Of a stretch of DNA of 64,000 nucleotides, positions 52,999 to 61,780 are shown in pieces. The stretch comes from Desulfosarcinaceae bacterium (GTDB lineage Bacteria > Desulfobacterota > Desulfobacteria > Desulfobacterales > Desulfosarcinaceae): contig JASJCL010000013.1 in assembly GCA_030066015.1 (NCBI GenBank), forward strand, positions 32,352 through 96,351, in the 5' to 3' direction. Positions within the stretch are counted from its first letter, which is position 1, and each line of letters opens with the position of its first letter. The position numbers were made by a program, and so were the translations under genes. A model generated the notes under the pieces. The model was not told where the DNA came from and searched no databases. It saw only the letters and a program-made list of their open reading frames with translations.

Positions 52999-55737
52999 CT
53001 ACCCCGCCACCCCCGCACCTTCGGCGACGGCACCGACGGCGGTGTCGGTAATGCCGCTTTGCTCCTTTTGGTAGATGCGCGGAAAACCGGTCGCCGGACT
53101 GGCGGCCGCCTCGCGGCCCACGTAGGCGACATGCTTGCCGATGACGGCCGCGATGCGCCCGCGCAGGAAATCCCAGGCCCCCATGTTGCGCGGCTCCTCT
53201 TGCACCCATACCCACTCGGCGGAGCGACCGTATCGTTTGAAGATCTTCTGAAGCGCCGCCTCCGGAAAGGGGTGGAGTTGTTCGAGACGGACGATGGCGA
53301 TCTCCTTGGCGTTCAATTCCTCCCGCCGCTGCAGGAGTTGGTAGTAGACTTTGCCGCTGCAGAGCAGTACTTTGCGGGCTTTTTTGGGCGGGCGGGGGTC
53401 GTCCAAAATCGTGGCGAAGTCACGGGTGCTGAAATCTTCCACGGTGGAGACTGCCTTCGGATGGCGCAAAAGGCTCTTGGGAGACATGATCACCAGCGGC
53501 TTGCGCCAGGGTGCGATCACCTGGCGTCGCAGGCAATGGAAGTACTGCGCCGGTGTGGTGAGATTGCAGACAATCATGTTCTCTTTGGCACAGAGCTGCA
53601 GAAACCGCTCCAGTCGGGCGCTGGAGTGCTCCGGTCCGAGGCCTTCCCAGCCGTGGGGCAGAAGCAGGACGAGACCGCTGAGACGCTGCCATTTGGCCTG
53701 ACCGGCGGCGATGAAGAGGTCAATGACGGTTTGGGCGTTGTTGGCGAAATCGCCGAACTGGGCTTCCCAAAGCACCAATCCGTCGGGTCGCGTCACCGAG
53801 TAGCCGTACTCGAATCCCAATACGCTGACTTCGGCCAGTAGGCTGTTGATGACATCGAACGGTGCCTGATCATCGGCCAGATGATTGAGGGGAATGAAGC
53901 GGTCGCCGCTCTGCCGGTCGAATAGCACACTGTGGCGCTGGCTGAAGGTGCCACGGCCGCAGTCCTGTCCGCTGAGCCGGACGAAGTGCCCCTCGGTGAC
54001 CAGGCTGCCGAAGGCCAGCGCCTCGGCATTGGCCCAATCGATGCCCGTCCCGCTCGCCAACGCCTTGTGACGCCTGTCCAAGAGGAGTTTCACCTTGGGG
54101 TGGGGCGCCATCGTCGTCGGTGGCGTGTTGAGCTTGTTGCCTAGCGCGACCAGCGTCTCGGCCGCCACCCGCGTGGCGGGCACCGTTTCCGCATAGCGGC
54201 CGGAAATCCGCTCCCAGTCGTCGAAGTAGCGGTCTTCCGGAAAGGGGCAGGCCGACCCGTGGACCTCGTCGTAATCTGTCTGGAGCTGGTTTTCGATGCG
54301 GCTTTGGATCTCTTTTTGGCGCGCGGCGGTCAGGACGCCCTCCTCCAGCAGTTTCTCGCCGTAGAGCACGTAGAGGCTGGGGCGGGCTTTGATGCGGTCG
54401 TACATCAGGGGCTGCGTGAAGTAGGGCTCGTCGCCTTCGTTGTGGCCGTAGCGACGGAAACAGACCAGGTCGATGACGACGTCCTTGCCGAAGGCGTTGC
54501 GGTAGTCCACGGCCATGCGGACCACCTGGGCGACCGCCTCCGGGTCTTCCCCATGCACATGGAAGACGGGCACCATGAGCATCTTGGCGACGTCGGTGGA
54601 ATAGCGCGTGGAGCGCGAGTCCTCGGGCAGCGTGGTGTAACCGATCTGGTTGTTGATGATGAGGTGGAGCGTCCCGCCGGTGCCGTAGCCTTTAAGTTGC
54701 GACATGTTGAGGGTTTCGGCGACGATTCCCTGACCGGCGAAAGCGGCATCGCCGTGGAGCAGGATCGGCAGGACGCGCAGCTGGCCGCTGTGGCCCAGCA
54801 GGTCCTGACGGGCGCGGGCCATCCCCTCCACCACCGGGTTGACGGCCTCCAGGTGGCTGGGATTGTTGACCAGGTAGGCGAGTAACTGCGCCTGCCCCGC
54901 GTAGCGCAACTCGGCCAGATAACCATTGTGGTATTTGACGTCGCCGGAACCCACCAGGTGGTCGGGATCGTAACAACTTTCGAACTCGGAGAAGATCTCG
55001 TAGTAGCTCTTGCCCAGCACGTGGGCTTGGACGTTGAGGCGTCCGCGGTGGGCCATGCCGAGGATCACCTCGCGGACACCGCTGCCGGCCGCCCGTCGGA
55101 AGACCAGGTCCAGCGCGGGGATGACGGCGTCGCCGCCCTCCAAGGAGAAGCGTGTCACACCGAGATACTTTTTGTTGAGAAAGGCTTCGAACAGTCCGGA
55201 TTGGCAAAGCTTGTCGTAGATCTGCAGCTTCTCTTCCGCACTCAGACGGGCCTTGTTGCGCTGGGGCTCCATGCGCTCCTGCAGCCAAGCACGCTCAGCT
55301 GGGTCCTGCAGATGCATATACTCCACGCCGATGCTGCGGGCGTAGATCTCCTTGAGGGCCCCGATAATCGCCTTCAACGAGGCTTGCGCCTGGCCGGGAA
55401 ATAGGTCTGTGTAGAATTCGGTCTGCAGATCGGTGATCTCCAGATCAAATGCATCCACGTTGAGCAGGGGATGGTCGGTGGGGCATGCCGAGAGCGGATC
55501 CATGCAGGCCAGCAGGTGGCCCATGTCGCGGTAGCGATAGGTCAAGGCCTCGACCCGGGCTTGTTTGAGGGCATCGATGCCGTCGCTGCCGGCCGGGCTG
55601 CCGACCGTGCGGGTGAGGGCGATCTCAAAGCCCTTGAAGAAGAATTGCCAATCTTTGGGGAGCGTGTCGGGGGCGCTTTTCCAGCGTTTGTACTGCGCAT
55701 CGATGAAGTCTGCGTTGAGGGTTTCAAAACTCTCCAT
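52999..55737 (-). CDS. sucA: 2-oxoglutarate dehydrogenase E1
   Basis: The 912-residue thiamine diphosphate enzyme starts MESFETLNADFIDAQYKRWK. It contains RRAAGSGVREVILGMAHRGRLNV, GDAAFAGQGIVAETLN (ThDP site), NNQIGYTT and VFHVHGEDPEAV. It decarboxylates 2-oxoglutarate. The ATG at 55737 has AAGGA upstream; the 54-residue longer frame has no family support. A full 2-oxoglutarate dehydrogenase implies an oxidative TCA cycle. Confidence 0.95.
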   Translation of the reverse strand: MESFETLNADFIDAQYKRWKSAPDTLPKDWQFFFKGFEIALTRTVGSPAGSDGIDALKQARVEALTYRYRDMGHLLACMDPLSACPTDHPLLNVDAFDLEITDLQTEFYTDLFPGQAQASLKAIIGALKEIYARSIGVEYMHLQDPAERAWLQERMEPQRNKARLSAEEKLQIYDKLCQSGLFEAFLNKKYLGVTRFSLEGGDAVIPALDLVFRRAAGSGVREVILGMAHRGRLNVQAHVLGKSYYEIFSEFESCYDPDHLVGSGDVKYHNGYLAELRYAGQAQLLAYLVNNPSHLEAVNPVVEGMARARQDLLGHSGQLRVLPILLHGDAAFAGQGIVAETLNMSQLKGYGTGGTLHLIINNQIGYTTLPEDSRSTRYSTDVAKMLMVPVFHVHGEDPEAVAQVVRMAVDYRNAFGKDVVIDLVCFRRYGHNEGDEPYFTQPLMYDRIKARPSLYVLYGEKLLEEGVLTAARQKEIQSRIENQLQTDYDEVHGSACPFPEDRYFDDWERISGRYAETVPATRVAAETLVALGNKLNTPPTTMAPHPKVKLLLDRRHKALASGTGIDWANAEALAFGSLVTEGHFVRLSGQDCGRGTFSQRHSVLFDRQSGDRFIPLNHLADDQAPFDVINSLLAEVSVLGFEYGYSVTRPDGLVLWEAQFGDFANNAQTVIDLFIAAGQAKWQRLSGLVLLLPHGWEGLGPEHSSARLERFLQLCAKENMIVCNLTTPAQYFHCLRRQVIAPWRKPLVIMSPKSLLRHPKAVSTVEDFSTRDFATILDDPRPPKKARKVLLCSGKVYYQLLQRREELNAKEIAIVRLEQLHPFPEAALQKIFKRYGRSAEWVWVQEEPRNMGAWDFLRGRIAAVIGKHVAYVGREAAASPATGFPRIYQKEQSGITDTAVGAVAEGAGVAG

Positions 55738-55918
55738 GCGGTAAGGTCCTTGAAGGCGTGTCGTGACCTTCGGATCGGCGGGGAGGCCCGTCGGTCTGGC
55801 GTCCGATGTTGGTGTGGTGATCTGTGACCCCAGGTCCAGGGGTTGCAAAAAGTACCGGCCCTTATTAAGAAAGATTCTTAATTTCTCATCTATAATCAAG
55901 GATTTCAGGCGGTGTCAA

Positions 55919-56530
55919 ATGGAAAAGGCGGGGCATCCGAGCCGAGTGTCGCCGCAGGCGGAAGCGCCGCACGGGGCGATCACAACCGCGTCTGGATCGG
56001 CCGATGCGGGGTGGCCGCCCCCCATACCGCCCTGGGCGGCGCCCCGGATATGGGCGGCGGCGACGGCCTCCGTGGACCACCATCTGCAACTGCGCCACAT
56101 CGGTCTGCACCGCCCCACTCGGCACTGTGCCCGCGCGATCGCCGAGGTGATGGTCTCGCTGGACCCGCCAATGACGGCGCTCGCGCAGGCCACCTGCCCC
56201 GACTGTGTCGACCCTTGTTGCCGACGGGCCACCTTGTGGTACGATCTTGCCGATCTCCTCGCGATCGGTTTCCTCGGCCTGCCCTGGCCGCCGGGCCAGC
56301 CCATGAGATCGGTGGGGGCGCCCTGCCGCTATCTTGGGCCGGGCGGCTGCCGACTGGCACGTCTGCACCGCCCCTGGATCTGCACCTGGTATCTGTGCCC
56401 GCGTCAGAGGTCGATGCTGAACAGCGACCTGCGGTCCGAGGCGGCGGCTGTCACCAGCAGGCTGGCGGCCATGAAAACGCTACGGGTGCGGTTGGTGGAG
56501 ACCTTTATCGAAGCTTCCGGGAGGGCTTGA
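55919..56530 (+). CDS. cysteine-cluster protein (YkgJ-like)
   Basis: The 203-residue protein has a Cys-rich core. CPDCVDPCCRRATLWYDLADLLAIGFLG is followed by GAPCRYLGPGGCRLARLHRPWICTWYLCP, about eight cysteines resembling the zinc/iron-chelating clusters of YkgJ-type proteins. The first 50 residues are low-complexity, and the start is uncertain: an ATG at 55919 with a weak ribosome site. It is divergent from sucA. Function unknown. Confidence 0.65.
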   Translation: MEKAGHPSRVSPQAEAPHGAITTASGSADAGWPPPIPPWAAPRIWAAATASVDHHLQLRHIGLHRPTRHCARAIAEVMVSLDPPMTALAQATCPDCVDPCCRRATLWYDLADLLAIGFLGLPWPPGQPMRSVGAPCRYLGPGGCRLARLHRPWICTWYLCPRQRSMLNSDLRSEAAAVTSRLAAMKTLRVRLVETFIEASGRA

Positions 56531-56644
56531 CGGAACGGCCAGCGCCGCTCCCCTGCTAGGCCCCCGCGGGGCCTTTATCGACGGGGGAGGGTACCGCAGA
56601 GCGGCTGCGGACCCTAATTCGGAGGGGGGACGGGGCGCACCCGG

Positions 56645-56929
56645 CTATGATTTGGGTGGCACGGATTCCAAGAGCACTTCGTTGAGCTTGTTGAGCTCCC
56701 GCCGGAGATCGAGCAGCTTGCCCTGCATGAGGGTGCCCAATACCGCCAGGCGCCCCTCCCGGTTGCCGGATTTGTCCAATAGCCGATCGATCTCCGCCTG
56801 GAAGGGGCGCAGGTGGGGGTTTTGCTCGAGGTAGCGGTCCCGGGCGGCGAGCGCATGCTGGAGGGGTTCGTTGCCGGTGGCCGTTTGCGGTTTGGCGGGC
56901 GGGTCGTTGTCAGTCAGTCCGTTCTGCAT
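56645..56929 (-). CDS. small helical protein, unknown function
   Basis: The 94-residue protein is helical and charged, with ARDRYLEQNPHLRPFQAEIDRLLDKSGNREGRLAVLGTLMQGKLLDLRRELNKLNEVL. It has no cysteine motif, signal or membrane helix. It reads like a conserved hypothetical of the DUF-type small coiled proteins; no function is assigned. Confidence 0.6.
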   Translation of the reverse strand: MQNGLTDNDPPAKPQTATGNEPLQHALAARDRYLEQNPHLRPFQAEIDRLLDKSGNREGRLAVLGTLMQGKLLDLRRELNKLNEVLLESVPPKS

Positions 56930-57292
56930 GCATCCTCCACTTCACGCGCGTTACACAGCCGTCATCCGTCCCCTGAATTCACTGAGATCGCTGCTGGTGG
57001 CAGCGCACGGCGCCTGGTGTGCCGGATCCGGCGTCCCTGGGCGTAAATATGCCAGATCACCATGGCGCTGGCAACTCAGGGACGGTGATGGCCCCAGCTT
57101 TACCCATCATTTTAGCAAACCGTGCGCCAGATCGATGGAAAAACCTGATTTAATGTAATTTCAGTTTGTTATGGAATTATCGGTGAGCGCCGCGCCGGCG
57201 CTTGGGAAATCAATTACCTATAGTTAGTGCTCAATCAGCCCTAATTATGGGCAGATGTTGCCATAGGCGCCCTTCTCTAACCGCGCCCGCAC
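56930..57292. other. AT-richer intergenic region before the ClC channel stop
   Basis: No gene is supported in these 363 bases. The part at 57140-57250 is clearly AT-richer than its surroundings and should hold the promoter of the small gene at 56929, but no clear boxes were found. Confidence 0.45.
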
Positions 57293-59065
57293 TCAGGTGG
57301 GCTGCTGGCCGCTCTCCGCCAGCGTGTGCCGCAGGACGGCGTTGTTGTAGGCCCTCAGGATGTCGCGCCGGCTGAGGACGCCCACGAGGCGCTGGGGATC
57401 CTCCTGCGCCACCACCGGCAAGGTGGCGAAGTCCCGCCGATAGAAGCGTTCCAGGGTGTCGTAGAGGTTGTCCTGGAGATTGGCGGTCACCAGCCGGGTT
57501 GTGGCGATGTCACGGGCCACCACGAGGTGCTTGAGGTCCTCGTTGAAGAGGGCCTCGCTGTAATCCTTGAAGCTCAGAATACCCACCAGGCGGCGATCTG
57601 CATCCAAGACCGGGAAGCTATTGTGTTTGCTCTTGGCAATCATCGCCGCCAGGCGGTCAAGGGTCCATCCCTCGCCGACCGTCTCCACATCGGGGTTCAT
57701 CACGTCCGCCACCCGCATGGACTTCAGAATGTTGGCCTCCCGTCCGGCGCGGATATCCACTCCGCGGCGGCGTAGTTTGAGGGTATAGATCGATTCGCTG
57801 AGCAGCTGACCGGCGGTGAGGGTTGCGGTGATGGCCGCGATCATGAGGGGCAGGATGATTTTGTAATCCCCCGTCATTTCAAAGAGCATGAGAATGGCCG
57901 TAATTGGGCCGTGGGTTGTGGCGCTGACCAGGGCCCCCATGCCGACGATGGCGTAGGCGCCGGGAGAGGCGGTAATGGCGGGCAGCCAGCCGTGGATGAG
58001 CAGGCCGAAACCGCCGCCGGCCGCCGCTCCCAGAAAGAGGCTGGGCGCGAAGATCCCCCCCGAGCCGCCCGACCCAATGGTCACCGAGGTGGCCATGATT
58101 TTGATGCCCACCAATAGAAACAGCAGCCACCAGGCCAGCTCCCCCGCGAGGGCCAGGTCGATGGTGCCGTAGCCGACCCCCAGGATGTGGGGAAAGCGCA
58201 GGGCCACCACCCCCAGGATAAGGCCGCCCACGGCGGCCTTGAGGTATTCGGGGAAGCGGATTCGTTCGAAGAGGTCCTCGGTGGCGTAAAGGGCGCGGAT
58301 AAAGGCGACGCCAACGGCGCCGCAGATCAGGCCGAGGCTGATATAGAAGGGGAATTCCCAGACGCTGACCAACTCGTAGGCCGGTACCGCAAAGGCGGGA
58401 ATGTCTCCCAGATAGTGGCGCGAAACCGCCGTGGCCACCACGGCCGAGATGACGATGGGGCTGAAGGTGGCCACCCCGAACTCGGCCAGGATGATCTCCA
58501 GAGAGAACATTGCCCCGGCGATGGGGGCGTTGAAGGTGGCGGCGATGCCGGCGGCAGCCCCGCAGCCCACGAGCGTCCGCATGCGCTGGGCCGACACCTT
58601 GAGGAGCTGGCCGATGGCCGACCCGATGGCCGACCCGATCTGAACGATGGGGCCCTCCCGCCCGACACTGCCGCCGGTGCCGATGCAGATCGCCGAAGCG
58701 AGGGATTTTATCACCACCAGGCGCTTGCGGATGAGCCCGTTCTTCAGGGCGACCGCGTCCATCACCTCGGGTACGCCGTGCCCCTTGGCTTCGGCGGCGT
58801 AGAAGTAGACCAGGGGGCCCACGATGAGGCCCCCCGCCGCCGGCACCAGGAGGATATGCAGAAAGGGCAGCTGTTCTGCCAAGTGCAGCAGGGCGCCGTC
58901 GCCCCCGTAGGCCAGGCGCTGGACAAAGTTGATCAGGTGGCGGAATCCCACCGCGCCGAACCCACCGGCCAGCCCCACCAGGAGGGCCATCGCGGACATG
59001 ACGGTGTGTTCGGCAGACGCAATTCGATTCAGCGTGTTCAGGTGGCCGATGAGCCACTGCCGCAT
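57293..59065 (-). CDS. ClC-family chloride channel/transporter with CBS domains
   Basis: The 590-residue protein has the ClC core with GTGGSVGREGP (133-139; gating glutamate E137), a GSGGSGGIFAPSLFLGAAAGG selectivity segment and about twelve to fourteen helices. Two CBS domains follow (about 455-580: MNPDVETVGEGWTL and RDFATLPVVAQEDPQRLVGVLSRRDIL). The CBS pair may bind ATP or AMP. It is a standalone gene. Confidence 0.93.
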   Translation of the reverse strand: MRQWLIGHLNTLNRIASAEHTVMSAMALLVGLAGGFGAVGFRHLINFVQRLAYGGDGALLHLAEQLPFLHILLVPAAGGLIVGPLVYFYAAEAKGHGVPEVMDAVALKNGLIRKRLVVIKSLASAICIGTGGSVGREGPIVQIGSAIGSAIGQLLKVSAQRMRTLVGCGAAAGIAATFNAPIAGAMFSLEIILAEFGVATFSPIVISAVVATAVSRHYLGDIPAFAVPAYELVSVWEFPFYISLGLICGAVGVAFIRALYATEDLFERIRFPEYLKAAVGGLILGVVALRFPHILGVGYGTIDLALAGELAWWLLFLLVGIKIMATSVTIGSGGSGGIFAPSLFLGAAAGGGFGLLIHGWLPAITASPGAYAIVGMGALVSATTHGPITAILMLFEMTGDYKIILPLMIAAITATLTAGQLLSESIYTLKLRRRGVDIRAGREANILKSMRVADVMNPDVETVGEGWTLDRLAAMIAKSKHNSFPVLDADRRLVGILSFKDYSEALFNEDLKHLVVARDIATTRLVTANLQDNLYDTLERFYRRDFATLPVVAQEDPQRLVGVLSRRDILRAYNNAVLRHTLAESGQQPT

Positions 59066-59466
59066 TCGGTATCTCCTCCCGTCGATCCTCGCATCAGGGT
59101 TGCGGTGTCCGTGCTCGGGGATTCGTCTGGGGGATAGTTTCCTTTCAGGGATTGAATGTCAATTAAAAACTAAACCGCATATTGTCGGCGTTGGTGCTGG
59201 TCTCCTTTTTAACCGATTGAATACAATTGCAATTGCCGATGCCGTCCCCCCCGGGCGATCCGCCCGTCGGCGCCAAGCTCCACCCACCGGCCCTGGCCCA
59301 CTCTCAAGAGCGGCGGTGGCCATGTTTACTCTGGCAACTCATTTTGGTACCGTTTGACGGTATTGGCGCTGCGCATCCCGACCTGGCGATGGTCCAGCTC
59401 GCCACCCAGGACCGCAATTGAGAGCGCGCCACCGCTTCGGCGGGCGCCGTTTGGAGGAGATTTCCC
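59066..59466. other. divergent intergenic region before the TetR gene
   Basis: No gene is supported here. TACCGT-TTG-ACGGTA (59348-59362) is a perfect 6-bp inverted repeat 104 bases before the TetR gene and is a candidate operator. Confidence 0.45.
59348..59362. promoter_or_regulatory. candidate TetR-type operator
   Basis: TACCGT and ACGGTA form a perfect inverted repeat with a three-base spacer, 104 bases ahead of the TetR-family gene. The short half-sites fit an autoregulator, but binding is unproven. Confidence 0.4.
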
Positions 59467-60084
59467 GTGCGAAAAAAAGCCCCCGGCAGCTATCACCACG
59501 GCGATTTACGGCGCAGTCTCATAGATGCGGGTCGCATGCTGCTGGCCAAGAACAATTCCGGCGGCCTCAGCCTGCGGGAGGTGGCCAAGGTGGCCGGGGT
59601 CAGCCACACCGCCCCCTACCGCCACTTCAAGGACAAAGCCGAATTGCTGGCCGCCATTGCCGAGACGGGCTTTCATCAGCTGCGCGCCGATGCGGAGCGG
59701 GTGGCGCACACCTATCGGGAAACCCCCCTGCAGCAGTATACCCACTGCGCGGCCCGGTACGTGCGCTTCGCCGTCGAGAATCCCGAGACGGCCCATCTCA
59801 TGTTCGGCGGCGGCATCGACATGCGGACGGCGCCCCCCAGTCTCAAGCAGGCCTCCTGGGCCACTTTCGAGCTCCTCATCGAGATCATCGAGAATGGCAA
59901 ACAGGCGGGCCTCTATAAAGCGGTGGATACCATGGACCTCGCCGTCGCCACCTGGTCGGGCATCCACGGCCTCTCTCTCCTCATCGCCAACGGCTATCTG
60001 ACGCAACTGGCCGCCAGTGACAGCCAGATCGACGGGCTCGCCCAACGGGTGGCGCGCCTGCTGCTGGAAGGGATCCGGAAATAG
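59467..60084 (+). CDS. TetR-family transcriptional regulator
   Basis: The 205-residue protein has an N-terminal helix-turn-helix (about 13-58), with LSLREVAKVAGVSHTAPYRHFKDKAELLAAIAETGF. A helical ligand domain of the TetR_C WHG-type follows (ATWSGIHGLSLLI). The start is GTG at 59467 with GGAGGAGA upstream. It is convergent to the DMT permease gene. Confidence 0.9.
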   Translation: MRKKAPGSYHHGDLRRSLIDAGRMLLAKNNSGGLSLREVAKVAGVSHTAPYRHFKDKAELLAAIAETGFHQLRADAERVAHTYRETPLQQYTHCAARYVRFAVENPETAHLMFGGGIDMRTAPPSLKQASWATFELLIEIIENGKQAGLYKAVDTMDLAVATWSGIHGLSLLIANGYLTQLAASDSQIDGLAQRVARLLLEGIRK

Positions 60085-60091
60085 GCGCGGT

Positions 60092-61015
60092 TCAAGAGCG
60101 GTTGACGATGACGATCCCCGCCCCGACCAGCACACTGCCCACCAGGAGTCCCGGCTCGGGTGCCTCCCCCAGGAGCACCACGCCCATGCCCATTCCCAAC
60201 AATGGGGCGGCGAAGAAGAAGACGCTGAGTTTGGCGGCGTTGTGGCGGGCCAGAAGGTATTGCCAGGACATGAAGCAGATCACGCTGATGGCCAGACACT
60301 GGTAAACCACGGTGATCCAGGCGTCGATGCCCACCCGCCGGTAGTCGAACTGCTCGAAGAGCAGGGCCCCGGCCAGAAAGAGCAGCACGCTGAAGTGAAA
60401 CTCCCAGAAAAGGACCTTCCACTTGTCCATCTGCTGGGCCAGACGCTTGTTGTAGACGATGCTCAGGGAGAGCATTAGGCAGCTGGCCATCTCGATGAGG
60501 TCCCCCTTGAGGGTACTGCCGGCCTGGTGTATGAGAGCGTACCAGAAGGCGGCCACCAGACCGCTGAAGGCCACCAGGCAGCCGACCAGAACGCGACCGG
60601 AGAGGGGCTCCTCCTTCAAAAAGAGGGGGGCCACCAATGGCACGATGAGGGGGTAGGCGAAGATGATCAAGGCGACCCGTCCACCGGTGGTGTAGCGCGA
60701 TCCCAGGTTGAACAGATAGATCTGGGTCACGAAAAGCAGGGCCAAGAGAAAGACCTGGATCCACTGACGACCGCGCAGCCGGAAACCCGCCCCCTTGAAC
60801 CAGATCCACGCCGCCAGGAAGGGCAGGGCCCCGCCGAAGCGCAGAAAAGCGGCCCAGAAGGGGGGCAGGTCGCGCAGGGCGATCTTGACCACGACGGTAT
60901 TGCTGGCCCACATCACAATGACGGCGAAGAGCCAGAGATAGATGCCGGCTGTCAGCGGATGCTGGCCGGCGGGGATGCCGGGGGCCTCGGTCTGTTTGGA
61001 TGGCGCGGCGTTCAT
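60092..61015 (-). CDS. DMT-superfamily (EamA) permease
   Basis: The 307-residue protein has ten hydrophobic helices in two EamA halves. LWLFAVIVMWASNTVVVKIALRDLPPFWAAFLRF is the start of the first, and FFFAAPLLGMGMGVVLLGEAPEPGLLVGSVLVGAGI ends the second. Substrate unknown. It ends seven bases from the TetR gene stop. Confidence 0.88.
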   Translation of the reverse strand: MNAAPSKQTEAPGIPAGQHPLTAGIYLWLFAVIVMWASNTVVVKIALRDLPPFWAAFLRFGGALPFLAAWIWFKGAGFRLRGRQWIQVFLLALLFVTQIYLFNLGSRYTTGGRVALIIFAYPLIVPLVAPLFLKEEPLSGRVLVGCLVAFSGLVAAFWYALIHQAGSTLKGDLIEMASCLMLSLSIVYNKRLAQQMDKWKVLFWEFHFSVLLFLAGALLFEQFDYRRVGIDAWITVVYQCLAISVICFMSWQYLLARHNAAKLSVFFFAAPLLGMGMGVVLLGEAPEPGLLVGSVLVGAGIVIVNRS

Positions 61016-61123
61016 GGGTCGGATCTCCTCTGGGTGCGGCCGCGCTCGGCCGCCGAACTCCGCCCTCTATCAGGTTCTTTCCCGACTGCCAATCAAAACC
61101 CAGCGACTCCCCAGAGTGGGCCC

Positions 61124-61537
61124 ATGATTTCCATTACCCCCACCCTCCAGCTCGACCCCTCCGATATCACCTGGCAGGCGGTGCGCGCGCAGGGCAGCGG
61201 GGGACAGAACGTCAACAAGGTGGCCACCGCCGTCCACCTGCGGTTCGACATCGGCGCATCCGCCCTGCCCGAGCCGGTTAAACAGCGCCTGTTGCGCCTC
61301 AGTGACCGGCGCATCACCAAGGAGGGGGTGGTGGTGATCAAGGCCCAGGACCACCGCAGCCAGGTCCAGAATCGCGAGGAGGCCGTGGAGCGCCTGACGG
61401 CCCTCATCCGCCGCGCCGCCATCCCGCCCCGCAAACGCAAACCCTCGCGCCCCAGCCGGGCGGCCAGGGCCAAACGGGTGGACACCAAGGTCCGACGGGG
61501 ACGGGTCAAGGCCCTGCGGGGTAAGATCCGCCATTAG
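61124..61537 (+). CDS. arfB: alternative ribosome-rescue factor ArfB (YaeJ-type peptidyl-tRNA hydrolase)
   Basis: The 137-residue protein has the GGQ catalytic motif at 26-28 in AQGSGGQNVNKVATAVHLRFDI and a basic, lysine/arginine-rich C-terminal tail (RKRKPSRPSRAARAKRVDTKVRRGR) that enters the empty mRNA channel. It frees stalled ribosomes. The ATG at 61124 gives the usual length; the upstream frame of the ORF is a shadow. Confidence 0.92.
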   Translation: MISITPTLQLDPSDITWQAVRAQGSGGQNVNKVATAVHLRFDIGASALPEPVKQRLLRLSDRRITKEGVVVIKAQDHRSQVQNREEAVERLTALIRRAAIPPRKRKPSRPSRAARAKRVDTKVRRGRVKALRGKIRH

Positions 61538-61597
61538 AATGGCCGCCCACCCCTCCGGTGATGCGGGTGGGCCTCGGGAAGCGCAGCGGTATCTCGA

Positions 61598-61738
61598 TCA
61601 CCACTGCGATGAGGGGCCGCCGACGACGCTGCCGAAGGCCCGCAGCGGCTGCTCGAAGAGGCGGACCATAGTGTCCATGCTCAGGGTCAGGGATGCCAGA
61701 ACGGCGAGAAGGCGAAACATCTTCAGGACCACGGCCAT
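61598..61738 (-). CDS. possible small hydrophobic protein after the hydantoinase gene
   Basis: A 46-residue frame (MAVVLKMFRLLAVLASLTLSMD start) begins 42 bases after the hydantoinase stop and in its reading frame. It has one hydrophobic stretch. No clear ribosome site or homologue is known to me, so this is weak. Confidence 0.25.
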   Translation of the reverse strand: MAVVLKMFRLLAVLASLTLSMDTMVRLFEQPLRAFGSVVGGPSSQW

Positions 61739-61780
61739 GAAGAAGCTGAGAAAGGCGTCGATGGATCCCGCCGCCCGGCG

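Noticed and set aside
51706..53841. 711-residue plus-strand frame opposite sucB and sucA
   Set aside because: Shadow of two well-defined dehydrogenase genes; low-complexity Gly/Arg translation.
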